Below are positions 44,530 through 53,500 of a DNA stretch of 64,000 nt, piece after piece. The DNA comes from Prosthecobacter gellanilyticus (GTDB lineage Bacteria; Verrucomicrobiota; Verrucomicrobiia; Verrucomicrobiales; Verrucomicrobiaceae). Positions within the stretch are counted from its first letter, which is position 1; each line of letters opens with the position of its first letter. The stretch lies in NCBI RefSeq assembly GCF_007992435.1, contig NZ_BKAG01000014.1, positions 90,390-154,389 on the forward strand, given 5' to 3'. The notes under the pieces are model-generated. The model was not told the origin of the DNA. It was given only the letters and a program-made list of their open reading frames with translations, and searched no databases. Position numbers and translations under genes: made by a program.

Positions 44530-45410
44530 GATTCACCCCCTACTGATTCTATAAATCCCCACGCACGCTCATAGATTGACTCCATGACATTGAAAATCTG
44601 GGGATCCGTTAATGTTGTAAACCCTCCAGCATTGTCACCAAAGGCGTTACGAACGCATCCTTCAATGACACTGCTTAGCTCTGTCTGAATGTTCAGGGCT
44701 TGCTGAGCGTTCGCCGGCATCTCAATACCCTTTTCGCCAATGTCCGAGAAGACTTTTAACTCAATGCTGTGGCTCACGAAGTCGACAAGGAGCTCCTGCC
44801 ACTGGTCCACCGTGAGCTGCTCGATTGGGGGAAGTTCCTGTTCCGACCATTGCGCCACGGTCTCTGCAAATGCTTGCCGAGCGATGCCTTCATCAACGGG
44901 CCCTCCTGCTGGGCAAAAGGCGTCGACAAGCCGGTGCATGATCTCATTCGCAGGCTTTCCCACCAAGTCACCGCACTTTATCCGCTCAAGTGCCTCTCGC
45001 GGTCCCATCTGCTGAACATCTCGAATAAACCCACCCACTCTTGCCGCCGCCTTGCGTGAGGAGCCCATGCGGCGTGCTGCGGTTCGCGCCCCGCCACTTC
45101 CGCTACGCACATAGGCGCTCAGGGCTCTGCCAAGTTTTGCATGGTTCCTGCCCCCTGACTTCGCAAATTCAGTAAAGTTCGACCGAGCCGTTTGATACCT
45201 TTTTGGCGGTGGCTCTTGAACAACCTCCTTCTTCTTCTCAGGGTCTTTCGTGTCGTCCTCTTTCTTCTGAGGCTTTTCAGGCTTCTCGTCCTTATCCGGG
45301 GGGGCGGGCGGCGTGGCCGGTTCGCCTGGGAGGCCTCCAATATCCCCTACCCATGAGGGAAGAAGTGGGCTTCTACTTGGCGTGCCGCCGTATTTGTTGG
45401 AAGTGCCCAT
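44526..45410 (-). CDS. qatB: Qat defence protein QatB
   Basis: 294 residues from ATG 45410 (MGTSNKYGGTPSRSPLLPSW). A disordered, charged Pro/Lys/Glu region (about 25-75) is followed by a helical domain with small-residue-rich parts (GRNHAKLGRALSAYVRSGSGGARTAARRMGSS) and an acidic C-terminal half ending MESIYERAWGFIESVGGES. The N-terminal MGTSNKYGG is typical of QatB proteins as I know them; no enzyme motif is visible. Placed 9 bases after qatA and overlapping qatC. It might be the substrate modified by QatC, an inference from its flexible N-terminus and the QueC-like partner. Confidence 0.82.
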   Translation of the reverse strand: MGTSNKYGGTPSRSPLLPSWVGDIGGLPGEPATPPAPPDKDEKPEKPQKKEDDTKDPEKKKEVVQEPPPKRYQTARSNFTEFAKSGGRNHAKLGRALSAYVRSGSGGARTAARRMGSSRKAAARVGGFIRDVQQMGPREALERIKCGDLVGKPANEIMHRLVDAFCPAGGPVDEGIARQAFAETVAQWSEQELPPIEQLTVDQWQELLVDFVSHSIELKVFSDIGEKGIEMPANAQQALNIQTELSSVIEGCVRNAFGDNAGGFTTLTDPQIFNVMESIYERAWGFIESVGGES

Positions 45411-45419
45411 CGGGTCTCG

Positions 45420-47315
45420 TCACTTGCGTGTTTGCGTCATCACGGCCTCGACCGACTTCGCGAAGAGCTTGTTTTCGGTCTGCGAGCTCCATCTCTGCGT
45501 AAGTTCGATCCACTGCCGAGCAGCATCTCCACTGAAACGCGTCACATGTTTCACCGCCCAAGCTCCCAGCTTACTAACCGGCGCATCGGAAAGAAATCTC
45601 ACAAAGTCTGGCTCCAAACCTTTGTGCTCTCCCATGAGTGCCAGCATTCCTGGAAATCCGGCAGGACCGTCGCCACTTGTCTGGTCTGCGTACGAGTCCT
45701 CGGCCATGATTCTCGATCGAAGCTTCCCAAAGACCGCCGTAGCATCCTGTTCCGAAATGCCTTTTATTTTCTGCCTTTGTGCCGTCACCTGAATACGCGG
45801 ACCCATCAAGAGATCGGCTAATTCATCAAGTGGCCCGGCCCCCTGCGCTCCAAACAGCGCCTTCTTATCGCGCGTCACGAACACATAGGGACGGAGATCC
45901 TCATCGTTTAGTTTTGGTTGAAGAAGCGCCCACTGCTTGGTCCACTCGTCCCCCTCCCAACGGGCCCACTCATCATCCTTCTTTTGCTTCTTCCCGTCCT
46001 CAGCATCGGCTGGTTCCTCAAGACGCCCGAGCTGTTTGATTTTGCCACTTCGCGACTCATTCGCGGCTTTGGCAAGCTCCGTGTAAAGATCAGGCTGGAA
46101 TCTTTCGGCGAGCATCAACTTCGCCAAGACAGGTCTGTTTATCATCCCCTTCATTCCTCGCGCGTTAGCGATAGTCTGCCGGAGCATCAGTGAGTTTATA
46201 AATCTTTTAACCTGACGAGGGTTCCCCTGCGTCCCCCGGGCTAAGATGCTTGCGATTTGGTCGCTGAGCATGATTCCGTCACGCACTTCATCCGGGAGAG
46301 CGGGATACTTCTTCTTCAGCGACTCATAGTCCAGGCGTTCTCCTTCCCAGGGGCGTCGCAATTTTTCCCGAGCGGCAAGGAGTAAATTGTTAAACTGACC
46401 GTTCTCACTTCCGAGAGCCGCCTCAGCCATAAGGAGCGCGATGTATGCATGAATTTCTCCATCACCGAGCGCAGGAATGCGGAAAGGAACTTGAATCAGT
46501 TTTTCCAAGTACGCACGAGCGTAACTGGCACCTGCTGGTCCAATTGGTAGATCTGGAAAGTGCCGTTTTACCGAGTACTCAATCATCCCCTCGTCTGCGG
46601 CGACGATGAATGCCACCTGAGGAAGAAATAGGAAAAGCTTCGCGGCCTCAAGTGTTTGGATTGCAGTTTCCGGTAGGCAACGATCCAAATCATCAATCTG
46701 GACCACAAGACGCTTTATGCCGAGTGTCCTGATGAACTCCGCAAACTCGTCGCGAAACTTCTGAATCTGTCGAGCCATATTACCAACCTCTTCGTCCTTC
46801 AAAACACCACCCTGCGTTTCCAAGAAGCCCTTGATGGTAGAGGCATTCACTTCCTCTTCGGACTTTCCAATCGCCTTTCTTAATTTGTCTGCGAGGCCTT
46901 CCGCTACAGCCCCAAGAGGAAGCCCTGTGCCGAGCGTGAGGAGGAGACCTCCCGTCTTTTTTGCGACTTTGAACCAGTCGATCCGTTGGAAGAGCTTCGT
47001 GGCTTTCTCCTTCACAACCTCGCTAGTGGGCCGCGCCTCTTTCATTGCCTCGACGATGCCCTCTAGCAAAGCCGTCTTCGCATCCTCAAAACCCTGGAAT
47101 GTCCACCCATTAAATCGGAGACAAAGAAACTCCTTGTTGTCGTTGAAGGCGTTTTCGATCATGGCGAGCACGCTCGACTTGCCAGCTCCCCAGTCCCCGT
47201 GGATGCCGATGGAGATCGGCTTCTCTGTGTCCGCTTTTACGAGCTCAACAACCGTGAAGGCGATTGACTCGTAGTAGAGCAAATCGGTTTTGGTTTCGTT
47301 GTCGCTGAGAAACAT
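45420..47315 (-). CDS. qatA: KAP-family P-loop ATPase QatA
   Basis: 631 residues, ATG 47315. Walker A GDWGAGKS at about 40-47 and Walker B RLVVQIDDLDRC at about 203-214 define a KAP NTPase. A helical insert lies between them (about 95-190), including a hydrophobic GGLLLTLGTGLPLGAVAEGL that may be the membrane-touching hairpin common in KAP proteins. A helical sensor-type domain follows (QIASILARGTQGNPRQVKRFINSLMLR). A Lys/Glu-rich linker (about 430-450) leads to a C-terminal domain. First gene of qatABCD; likely the phage-sensing or regulating ATPase. Confidence 0.9.
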   Translation of the reverse strand: MFLSDNETKTDLLYYESIAFTVVELVKADTEKPISIGIHGDWGAGKSSVLAMIENAFNDNKEFLCLRFNGWTFQGFEDAKTALLEGIVEAMKEARPTSEVVKEKATKLFQRIDWFKVAKKTGGLLLTLGTGLPLGAVAEGLADKLRKAIGKSEEEVNASTIKGFLETQGGVLKDEEVGNMARQIQKFRDEFAEFIRTLGIKRLVVQIDDLDRCLPETAIQTLEAAKLFLFLPQVAFIVAADEGMIEYSVKRHFPDLPIGPAGASYARAYLEKLIQVPFRIPALGDGEIHAYIALLMAEAALGSENGQFNNLLLAAREKLRRPWEGERLDYESLKKKYPALPDEVRDGIMLSDQIASILARGTQGNPRQVKRFINSLMLRQTIANARGMKGMINRPVLAKLMLAERFQPDLYTELAKAANESRSGKIKQLGRLEEPADAEDGKKQKKDDEWARWEGDEWTKQWALLQPKLNDEDLRPYVFVTRDKKALFGAQGAGPLDELADLLMGPRIQVTAQRQKIKGISEQDATAVFGKLRSRIMAEDSYADQTSGDGPAGFPGMLALMGEHKGLEPDFVRFLSDAPVSKLGAWAVKHVTRFSGDAARQWIELTQRWSSQTENKLFAKSVEAVMTQTRK

Positions 47316-47726
47316 GGCTTTATGATTAGCTCATTTATGGTGTCAAAGCCCATCCCTTAGGTTCATTTAACATAACCTATTCTTTTCCGAACTATAACTG
47401 TACTCGCTTGGAAAAGAATTAGTCAACGATTAATTATATGCCTACCCCACTATGCGCCCCATCTCAACCAATCCAGCTTTTCGACGAGAGGGAGTAGTGA
47501 GCTAGAAGATTTATTTGAGAACAAGTCATGCCCCGAACGATTCTCCCCTTGATATTGATGTCTTCTGTACCGCGATCAAGCATCCGCTGGTGATTTCAGT
47601 GTTCCAGTTTTTTTAATTTTGGGCAAACTTTTATGCAGCAAGGCGCTTTACTACAGAAAATATCATTAACCGCTCTGATAGAGCAATGACGTTCCCATAT
47701 TAAGAAGTGAGGTCATTCTGTATCAA
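47316..47726. promoter_or_regulatory. Shared intergenic region between the qat and Druantia-like operons
   Basis: 411 bp, AT-rich, no gene. It must contain the minus-strand qatA promoter and the plus-strand promoter of the 47727 operon. A GAGGT at 47710-47714 lies upstream of the 47727 ATG at somewhat long spacing. The AT-rich segment 47366-47445 holds the inverted repeat described separately. Confidence 0.65.
47379..47419. promoter_or_regulatory. 10-bp inverted repeat, candidate operator in the defence-operon control region
   Basis: ATTCTTTTCC (47379-47388) is the exact inverse of GGAAAAGAAT (47410-47419), centre-to-centre about 31 bp (three helical turns). It sits 64-104 bases upstream of qatA in an AT-rich area. 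Binding of a dimeric regulator to two half-sites on one face fits the spacing. No regulator gene is adjacent, so it could serve an element-wide or host factor. Confidence 0.45.
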
Positions 47727-50570
47727 ATGTTTCCCGAAATGCTTTACGACCAGATCTCTGAGCGTCGCCCTTTTCACCGACCATGGTCGTTGGCGGAAGT
47801 ATCCAGCTCGCATTTCTTCGCAGAACTCAAACGCTGGGCGGAAGGGTTGGAGGTTCAGGCTTTTGATGCGCTGGCTTATCAGCAACCTTGGCGGGTGGGG
47901 GCTCTGCTGCTCTGTCTACATGCAGAAGTGATTCGCAGGAATGGGCATGAGGGGCAACTTTGGGCAGTTCTGTCAAACCGTGACATCGTTTGCTGGCAGC
48001 CGCAGACTTGGGGGCGCTTGTACAGTTCGAATGGCAACCTGCAGATCAGCCACGGGCAATTGCTCGAAAGAGCGGCGCTATGGCTTGAGCTGCGCCATGC
48101 CTTTGATGTGGAAGATGCCCACAAGTGGTATCGCCTCATTCACCTTCAGATTGGCTTCACTCATGAGGATGCGAAGTCCAGGCTAAAAGACTGGCTAAGT
48201 GGGCAATGGCCGCCAGTGGCGGTGCAGACATTGCTGGAGGAACGTGATCCTGGGGCGCTGGAGTTTCAGCGGATGTGGCATCGGCTGCGGCAGTATCGCT
48301 TGGGGAATGTGTCGAAGCCGAGTATGAAAGAGCACCTGAAGTCGTGCTGCTGGGTGCTGCCGGAGTGGACGGAGGATTTGCTGAAGGCAGCGCTGGCGGC
48401 GGATGTTACGCCGCTGGCCAATGACGAGGAGGAGAGCATTAGCCAGTTTTACACATCGCCGACGTTGAAGTGGGATGGTTTGGGTTTGCCTTCGTTCAGT
48501 GTGGAGTTGTGCCACTTGAACGAGATCGAGGCGGAAGGTGACTTGGAAGTGCGAGTGCAGGGCAGGGTGCAGGCGAGGCTGCTGAAACAGGATGCGGGAG
48601 GCTTCGCTCCCGACATGCAAGGGGCGCTCATTTTAGGTGAGGGCGCGGCATTGCGTTCATGGGTGGATATTCGTCTTGTTTCCATCGATGAAAGCCTGGT
48701 TCGACAAGCGACCCTCGTGCTATGGGATGCTGATGCTGAGGTTTCTTTGTTCAGACCGAGTGATGGATTGATGGTCGCTGAGTCCCAACTGCGAACGGGG
48801 CAGGCGTTTGACCTCATCGCCGCTGGTGACTTGCAGATGATACCAGCGCCTTCATCGACCGCAGGTATAGGAGCCGGTTATCGGCTGCATCGCTACGAGA
48901 AGGGATGGGCAGGAGTGATCGAGGCGAGGATGGGTGATGTAGCGCTGTGGACGAGTGCGGAATTTGGCAAGCAGCCGGAGCAGCTAACTTTAGAGGCAGT
49001 GAGAGCACGCTGGATGCAGACATTGGACTTTGCGGGATCAGCGAATCATGCCTGGCCTTGGAAGGTTCCGCTTAGGATTGATGTCATGGACAGAAGTTGG
49101 AGTTTTGCAGGATTGCGCTGGACTCGCGCGGATGGAAAAATGATGAGCTATCTATCACCGCCGACAGAACTTTCACTTGTGGAAGCTGACATCGCCCGGC
49201 CTCTGACTCTGCGGGTGAATGTGCGACATTCGGCGGGCCGAACAGCTACCATCCCCGTGAAGTTGCCGCCGCCGATGCAGGGCTGCGTCCGGTGGAGCAC
49301 AGAGGGTAAGCCAGTCATTCAGCGAGGCGACAAGACTCTGCTCATCAGCGATGCCAGCCGCTCGATGTGGAGCTTTCTGCTGCCTGAACGGCGTGATGAT
49401 CTCGGCAATGTTCTTTCGATGGAAGAGCGGCGTTGTTCGTTCATGGAAGGGGATGTTGTTCGTGGCGGTGTGCGCACTCGGGCGACGATTTTGCCAAAAC
49501 TCGGAGGCTATGGGGCGCCTGCGTGGATCAGTGAAGACCCTTACAATGGGGTCCAGCACACGACGGAGGTGGGATCACGGGTCATTGATGGCGGTGTGAT
49601 CCGGCAGGTTCGTGTGAATGGCGATACAAACAGAGTGACGATAAGTCGGCTTGGCGAGTTTGATCTGACTAACCGGCATGTATTGCTGGCATGGATCGCT
49701 CTGTCAGACAAGCCAGGAGGCGTCGTACGGGTGAATCGAGAGTTGCTTACAGTGTCGGCATCGGGCTGGGAGTTCCCATTTCCGCCGGGTGGATCATTGC
49801 TCGGGGTGGCTTTGCTCTATGAAGGCACTCGGCTGGGTAGCTGGTTCAGTTCAACGAGATGGTCCAGTGCCTTGCTTCTCTATCCGCCCGCCGATCCGAT
49901 GCAGATGGCAGCACTCTTGAGAGTCTGGAAGGCTCCTTTGTTACAAAGTGTCGGTGACGAGAATCATCGATCAAATGTTGTCGCCTGGCTGCATGAGCAT
50001 TGGGTGAAGGTTTTGCCTGTTTGGCTGGCGTCCCGGGGTGTTTTCATCTTTCCAGGCATTGAGCAGACGCCAGTAACATGGCTCGATGACGAATGGAAAA
50101 ATGTTGTCCACACACTCTTGAACGACGCGGGTCTTGTTCCTTCAACTAGCGGCGCGTGGGACTTTTTAGAATTCGTTACACGTTCGCAATTCGATCAGCC
50201 TGTGAATGACATCACATTGTATTTATGTTTTCGGGACACCCTTGCTGAATACCCTCTTTTCGCAGCCAGACTCTTAGTGGCCACTCTCCGCAGCTCATGT
50301 GTCAGCAATTTGAAAGAGAAGGGGCGTTCAGTGATCTTGCAGATGCAGCGAGGCTTCCCTTGTCTTGAGGAAACCGCGATGGAAATCGCACGCCGCCATG
50401 GCAACCGAGACAGCGGATGGCTGCGACGGAGCATTCCCAGCCTGCAATCACTGGAAGGTGAGAACAAAACTTTGCCCCTGTCCTACCGTCGTTTATCCGG
50501 CTCTGAAGAGTTCCGGAAGTTTGCCTTTGGCGTATGGCTGGAAGAGATCAAAAAGCGCTTTTATCCATGA
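47727..50570 (+). CDS. DruH-like protein of a Druantia type III-like system
   Basis: 947 residues. No enzyme motif recognised. The N-terminal about 230 residues are helical and Trp-rich (SLAEVSSSHFFAELKRWAEGL, QFYTSPTLKWDGLGLPSF). The centre is beta-rich (about 240-640), and the C-terminal third is helical again (GVWLEEIKKRFYP at the end). The call rests on place: it is the large unknown gene immediately upstream of, and overlapping (ATGA at 50567), a DruE-like DUF1998 helicase, as DruH precedes DruE in Druantia type III. Sequence-level relation to DruH could not be tested. Confidence 0.6.
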   Translation: MFPEMLYDQISERRPFHRPWSLAEVSSSHFFAELKRWAEGLEVQAFDALAYQQPWRVGALLLCLHAEVIRRNGHEGQLWAVLSNRDIVCWQPQTWGRLYSSNGNLQISHGQLLERAALWLELRHAFDVEDAHKWYRLIHLQIGFTHEDAKSRLKDWLSGQWPPVAVQTLLEERDPGALEFQRMWHRLRQYRLGNVSKPSMKEHLKSCCWVLPEWTEDLLKAALAADVTPLANDEEESISQFYTSPTLKWDGLGLPSFSVELCHLNEIEAEGDLEVRVQGRVQARLLKQDAGGFAPDMQGALILGEGAALRSWVDIRLVSIDESLVRQATLVLWDADAEVSLFRPSDGLMVAESQLRTGQAFDLIAAGDLQMIPAPSSTAGIGAGYRLHRYEKGWAGVIEARMGDVALWTSAEFGKQPEQLTLEAVRARWMQTLDFAGSANHAWPWKVPLRIDVMDRSWSFAGLRWTRADGKMMSYLSPPTELSLVEADIARPLTLRVNVRHSAGRTATIPVKLPPPMQGCVRWSTEGKPVIQRGDKTLLISDASRSMWSFLLPERRDDLGNVLSMEERRCSFMEGDVVRGGVRTRATILPKLGGYGAPAWISEDPYNGVQHTTEVGSRVIDGGVIRQVRVNGDTNRVTISRLGEFDLTNRHVLLAWIALSDKPGGVVRVNRELLTVSASGWEFPFPPGGSLLGVALLYEGTRLGSWFSSTRWSSALLLYPPADPMQMAALLRVWKAPLLQSVGDENHRSNVVAWLHEHWVKVLPVWLASRGVFIFPGIEQTPVTWLDDEWKNVVHTLLNDAGLVPSTSGAWDFLEFVTRSQFDQPVNDITLYLCFRDTLAEYPLFAARLLVATLRSSCVSNLKEKGRSVILQMQRGFPCLEETAMEIARRHGNRDSGWLRRSIPSLQSLEGENKTLPLSYRRLSGSEEFRKFAFGVWLEEIKKRFYP

Positions 50571-53500
50571 GTCAGCTCAACACTCTCGACCTTCGTGACC
50601 GTCTCATCTCCCGTATCAGTGCTTTTGCGCTGGACGATCATTTCGTCTCTGATTCGGCTCTTCGAGGCGTTTTGGAGACGATTTGGTCAGGGCCGCCGGA
50701 GCTCGGCGGACTTGGAAGCGAGCTTTGGGTGGAGGGAGCTTTTCCATCGGAGCAGGCGGAGGAGACGCTTGAGCAAGTGGCAGCTCGTGGTGTGCTTTCG
50801 AGTGCTCTAGCTCGGCAACTGGATCGCGTGGGTGAGTTTCCACTGAGCCGGGCACCTTACACGCATCAGTTGCGGAGCTTGGAGGCCGCGCACGAGAGCC
50901 GGGATGTGCCAGAAGGCCAGCCAGCCCTTGTGGTGACGGCTGGCACGGGTGCGGGCAAAACGGAAAGTTTTCTTTTGCCGATGTTGGAGCGGCTTTGGAC
51001 ACAAACAGCCGAAGACAGACAGGGTGTGAGCGCTATCATCCTCTACCCGATGAATGCGCTGGTGAATGACCAGGTAGGACGGCTGGATAAATGGCTGGAT
51101 GGCCAGGATCGCGTGAGCTTTTTCCACTTCACCAGCGAGACACCTGAGGACAAGGACATTGCAAATAGCCGTGGCGTCCAGGAGGCCACACGGGCTCGGT
51201 TTCGCACAAGACAGCAGGCGAGAGGCTTTGAAGACAGACATGGCGAACCGATCAGAGACGGTTCGGGGCCGCAGCCGCAAATCCTCGTCACAAACTACTC
51301 GATGCTGGAATACATGCTGTGTCGGCCACAGGATGCCGTGTTCTTTGGGCGAAATCTGCGGGTTCTAGTGCTGGATGAGGCGCACATCTACACGGGGAAT
51401 CTGGCGGCGGAGATCACGCTGCTACTGCGGCGTGTGCAGATGCGCTGCGGACGCAGGCCGGAGGAGGTGCTGCACATCGCCACCAGTGCTACCATAGGTG
51501 GTGGTGCGGCGGCGCTGAGGCCGTTTGCAGCGCAGTTGTTCAGTAAAGATGAATCCTTGGTGCGATTGATCGAAGGCCGCCGTATCCGACCTACATTGGA
51601 GGTGGCTGATGCTGGAGCGCCTCTGCCGCTGAGCCTCGCTGAGCAGCTTGCGGCAAATCCGCCGCCGGAAGGTGGCACAGTGCGAGTTACGCCAGACGGC
51701 GATAGCGAGTTTGTGGCAGCAAATGCTGAGGAATGGCAGTGGTGGAGGGCTGTGCTTTCTTTGCTGGCACCAGAACCGCGAGTTAGTGAAGCCATGAACC
51801 GCGCCGATAGGTTCGCGTCGCCGATGCTGGCGGATGTTCTGCGCTTCTCGCCTGCGGTGGCGAGACTGCAAAATCTGCTGTGGGCGGACGAAACGATGCC
51901 ACGCTTGCTTTTGCCAGAGCTAGCTACGCAAATGTTCGGCCAGAACAATGCGGCGAGCCAACAAGCCACTCGAATCCTACTGCAAATGAGCGCCTGTGCC
52001 CGAAGCAGACCAAGTGAGTGGCCGCTGGTGCCGAATCGGCTGCATTACCTTATGCGCGGGCCGGAAGGCATGATGTTGTCATTCCGGCGTGATGTGAGCG
52101 CGGATGGGTATCATCCGCTGAACGGCATCGGGCAGGTTTTCAGTGCCGGCGCTAATCCAGCGGCATGCGGAGATTTTGAAGATCATCCGCTGACGCTGGT
52201 GCGCTGCCAGACTTCCGGCTGGTGGGGCGTGGCGGCACGGCAGGTGGATGGACATTTGCGGCCAGTTCCCTCCTCCATCGTGCTGCATGGGCGGAATGAA
52301 GACGGGGAAGACCTCTTCGACCCAGAGACCCCCAATCAGCAGCAAGCGATGCGGGTGAAGCTCTTTTCACTGACGGAAGTTGAGAATGTTCCGTGCCGTC
52401 ATTTTGATCCGCAAACGGGCCGCTACTCCGGGAGTGGATATGGAGTGCCGCTGTGGGAGGTGACGCAGTGTCCGCGGAGCGGCGTGGTATTTGATAAGCG
52501 CAACGTAGGGTGGTTTGCCGCCCGTGCGAGACTCCAACTCAGCCTCATCGCTGAAACAGCGCTCGCTGCGATGCCGGAGTTTCCCCATGCAAACAAGGCA
52601 TGGAAGCCTGCTCGCGGGCGGCGCTTGCTGGTCTTTTCAGATAGCCGAGCGGAGGCTGCCCGCCTGGGGCCACGGCTCACCCGCCAGCATGAGTTGCAGC
52701 TCTTTCGTGCAGCGGTGATTCATGAGTTGGGAAACCTCACGCAAGCTGGGGGCGATGGAGATGCGGACTACTTCCAGCAGGAGATCGTACGGATTGAAGG
52801 CGAACTCTCCCGGCCTAATCTCAGCCCGGTGATCCGGCAGAGGCTCCAGAGTTCACTCGCCGATGCCCAGGAGTCGCTGCAAGGGCTGCAATCAGGCGGC
52901 AGCGTGCGGCAGTGGGCAGATCGGTTGCAAGAGTCGCCACTCATCGCTGAGATCATGGACTTGGATTCGGCAGCCGAGCACGATTTCCAAGATGGCAACC
53001 GCCAGCAGCGTTGGCGGCGGAATGCCGAGCAAGTGCAGGCCTCTCTGGTAAGCCTGCTGGGCAGAGAACTAGCCCGACGCCCCACTTGGCCCCAGCCGGG
53101 TCTGGAGACGCTAGGGCTGGTGGAGGTGGTCTATCCAGGCGTTGAGGCACTGACGCCACCCCCGCGGATTTGCGGCACTGTGTCGATGGAGGTCGCGGAG
53201 GCGCTGCACCAGACCTGGGCAGGCTATCTAGCCTGCATGCTAGATGCCCTGCGCAATCAAGGCTGCATCACTCTGGGCCGGGACAGAGACGATGATGATT
53301 ACAAATACGGAAGTGCGCTGCTGGGGAAATACTTCTCAGCTCGGGATAGCTTCAAAAGAGGGATGATTTCCTTCATCGGCGTGCATTTCGAAGGCCAGCA
53401 GACTTCGCGCCGAAACGCCTTCTCAAGGGATTACCTCATGGCCTGCGGGATGTCACGGGAATCAGCGGTTCAACGTGCGGGTGAAGTCATGGAGCATGTC

